Part shown: piece after piece, positions 62,984 to 64,000 of the stretch
Layout: every line of letters starts with the position of its first letter
Position numbering within the stretch: position 1 is the first letter of the stretch
Source of the DNA: Osmia lignaria lignaria
Lineage: Eukaryota > Arthropoda > Insecta > Hymenoptera > Megachilidae
NCBI RefSeq assembly: GCF_051020975.1
Contig: NW_027478170.1
Span: 5,704,001 to 5,768,000, forward strand
Length of the DNA stretch: 64,000 bases
Direction: 5' to 3'
Position numbers and translations under genes: made by a program
Notes under the pieces: model-generated
Database searches by the model: none
What the model saw: only the letters and a program-made list of their open reading frames with translations
What the model was told of the DNA's origin: nothing

Positions 62984-63949
62984 TTGCAGATTTATATCAA
63001 GGGAAGGGGCCTGACGGACATATTTCGAGATATTTCTTCTTCTTGTTGTTCTTCTTCTGCACAGCTAAGCTGGAAGTGGCATTTGCGGCTCGCACTAGTG
63101 CAGAGTTATCTCAAAGAAAGGGGCCACGGTGTTTCTGTACCTCTCTTATGTTGGTGCGGCTTCGGAACTTTCAAATATCTCGATATATCTCGAAAACTAC
63201 GCTTCTGATCAAAAAATATCATAGAACATAAATTGTAGGAAACTTAATTCTCTACAAAAAAGGTCTCTTATGATTTTGCCATAGCTCGCTTCGTTTCCGA
63301 GATATTTGCAGATATATCTCAAGGGAAGGGGCCTGACGGACATATTTCGAGATATTTCTTCTTCTTGTTGTTCTTCTTCTGCACAGCTAAGCTGGAAGTG
63401 GCATTTGCGGCTCGCACTAGTGCAGAGTTATCTCAAAGAAAGGGGCCACGGTGTTTCTGTACCTCTATTATGTTGGTGCGGCTTCGGAACTTTTAAATAT
63501 CTCGATATATCTCGAAAACTACGCTTCTGATCAAAAAATATCATAGAACATAAATTGTAGGAAACTTAATTCTCTACAAAAAAGGTCTCTCAAGATTTTG
63601 CCATAGCTCGCTTCGTTTCCGAGATATTTGCAAATTTATCTCAAGGGAAGGGGCCTGACGGACATATTTCGAGATATTTCTTCTTCTTGTTGTTCTTCTT
63701 CTGCACAGCTAAGCTGGAAGTGGCATTTGCGGCTCGCACTAGTGCAGAGTTATCTCAAAGAAAGGGGCCACGGTGTTTCTGAATCTCTATTATGTTGGTG
63801 CGGCTTCGGAACTTTTAAATATCTCGATATATCTCGAAAACTACGCTTCTGATCAAAAAATATCATAGAACATAAATTGTAGGAAACATAATTCTCTACA
63901 AAAAACGTCTCTTAACATTTTGCCATAGCACGCTTCGTTTCCGAGATAT
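62984..63949 (+). repeat. Third partial copy of the 15-unit block
   Basis: 62984 (TTTATATCAAGG, TTCTGTACCTC), 63306 (TTCTGTACCTC) and 63628 (TTGCAAATTTATC, preceded by CTCTCAAGATTTTGCC) repeat the order 50746, 51068, 51390. Unit 63628 then diverges (TTCTGAATCTC), so it is a hybrid. Confidence 0.8.
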
Positions 63950-64000
63950 TTGCAGATATATCTCAAGGGAAGGGGCCTGACGGACATATTTCAAGATATT
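63950..64000 (+). repeat. Partial monomer at the right edge
   Basis: These are the first 51 bases of a further unit, preceded by AGCACGCTTCG and containing TTTCAAGATATT as in 45271. The array continues beyond the window. Confidence 0.95.

Larger units (their letters stand above)
1..64000 (+). repeat. 322-bp satellite DNA array spanning the whole window
   Basis: The same unit recurs head to tail from the first to the last base. The phrase TTGCAGAT (or a one- or two-base variant) falls at 193, 515, 837 and so on to 63950, in steps of 322 bp with seven exceptions of 1 bp. This gives 198 complete units and two partial ones, all in one orientation. No stretch of unrelated sequence interrupts them. 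Differences between units are mostly single substitutions. No gene, RNA gene or mobile element is visible in any unit. Such an array is typical of eukaryotic centromeric, pericentromeric or other heterochromatic satellites; which of these applies here cannot be told from the sequence. Confidence 0.99.

Noticed and set aside
1..64000. CRISPR array
   Set aside because: The repeats are contiguous 322-bp units with no short repeat/unique spacer alternation and no cas genes.
1..64000. CENP-B box in the monomer
   Set aside because: Segments with TTCG (TTCGTTTCCGAG, TTCGAGATATTT, TTCGGAACTTTT) do not match the TTCGNNNNANNCGGG core.
1..64000. Telomeric or subtelomeric repeats
   Set aside because: No TTAGG, TTAGGG or TTTAGGG tandem tracts are present. 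A subtelomeric position is not excluded but not supported.
1..64000. Tandem rRNA, 5S, tRNA or snRNA genes
   Set aside because: No conserved rRNA segment, cloverleaf with A and B boxes, or Pol III terminator arrangement was recognised in the monomer.
1..64000. Transposon-derived tandem repeat (helitron, MITE or LTR)
   Set aside because: No terminal inverted repeats with target duplications, LTR ends or coding remnants were seen. The inverted motifs are internal and short. A distant transposon origin cannot be excluded without a search.
1..64000. Assembly collapse or artificial duplication as the source of the HOR structure
   Set aside because: Copies differ by scattered private substitutions and by unit gains and losses, which is expected for real duplications. 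This cannot be proven without reads spanning the junctions.

Overview
The whole 64 kb window is one uninterrupted head-to-tail satellite DNA array. The repeat unit (monomer) is 322 bp. Counting units from the TTGCAGAT phase at position 193, there are 198 complete start-to-start units plus a partial unit at each end (1-192 and 63950-64000). I found no gene, RNA gene, transposon, CRISPR array, origin or other non-satellite sequence. All units lie in the same orientation. The monomer is 40% G+C by hand count of the unit 193-514. CpG is not depleted there (14 CpG against about 13 expected). The pattern is that of a eukaryotic centromeric, pericentromeric or other heterochromatic satellite. The sequence does not name the species. 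The lack of CpG decay, and a loose resemblance of some phrases to arthropod repeats, lean weakly towards an invertebrate; this is low-confidence inference.

Each monomer carries a 26-bp internal direct repeat 114 bp apart, a pyrimidine tract (TTC/TTG triplets) followed by GCACAG, the decamer CGAGATATTT or its core four times (twice on each strand), a dyad GTAG...CTAC, and an A-tract-rich tail. Two linked variant classes alternate. The A class has GCGGCTCGCACTAGTGC, CGAAAACTACGCTTC and AAATTGTAGG. The B class has GCAGCTCGCAATAGTGC, CGAGAACTACGCATC and AAAAAGTAGG. Recombinants between the two are frequent.

Diagnostic substitutions show that the array is a series of higher-order repeat (HOR) domains. 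(1) 1-19512: a 22-monomer cycle (7,084 bp) followed by three successive cycles of 5, 13 and 20 monomers. Each later cycle lacks an internal block but re-enters in register. (2) 19513-22410: dimers and rearranged remnants. (3) 22411-27562: a 7-mer of structure A-B-C-A-B-C'-D, present twice, then C''-D. (4) 27563-30460: mixed units. (5) 30461-41086: a 6-mer (1,932 bp) in three full cycles, then a 4-unit cycle, a full cycle and a 5-unit cycle. (6) 41087-45420: mixed units, a 9-unit duplication and the most divergent monomer (43662-43983). (7) about 45420-55080: a 15-unit block present twice. (8) 54934-59119: a 7-mer present twice. (9) 58798-61051: a dimer zone. (10) 61052-64000: mixed units, including a third partial copy of part of block 7.

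Only seven units deviate from 322 bp, each by 1 bp, and they trace to three mutational events. All hybrid units keep the 322-bp register. The simplest history is repeated in-register unequal crossing over, deletion and local amplification of HOR segments. A 74-codon frame recurs in most units, but it has no ATG, is broken by stops in at least 13 units and gives no coding signal, so I do not call it a gene.
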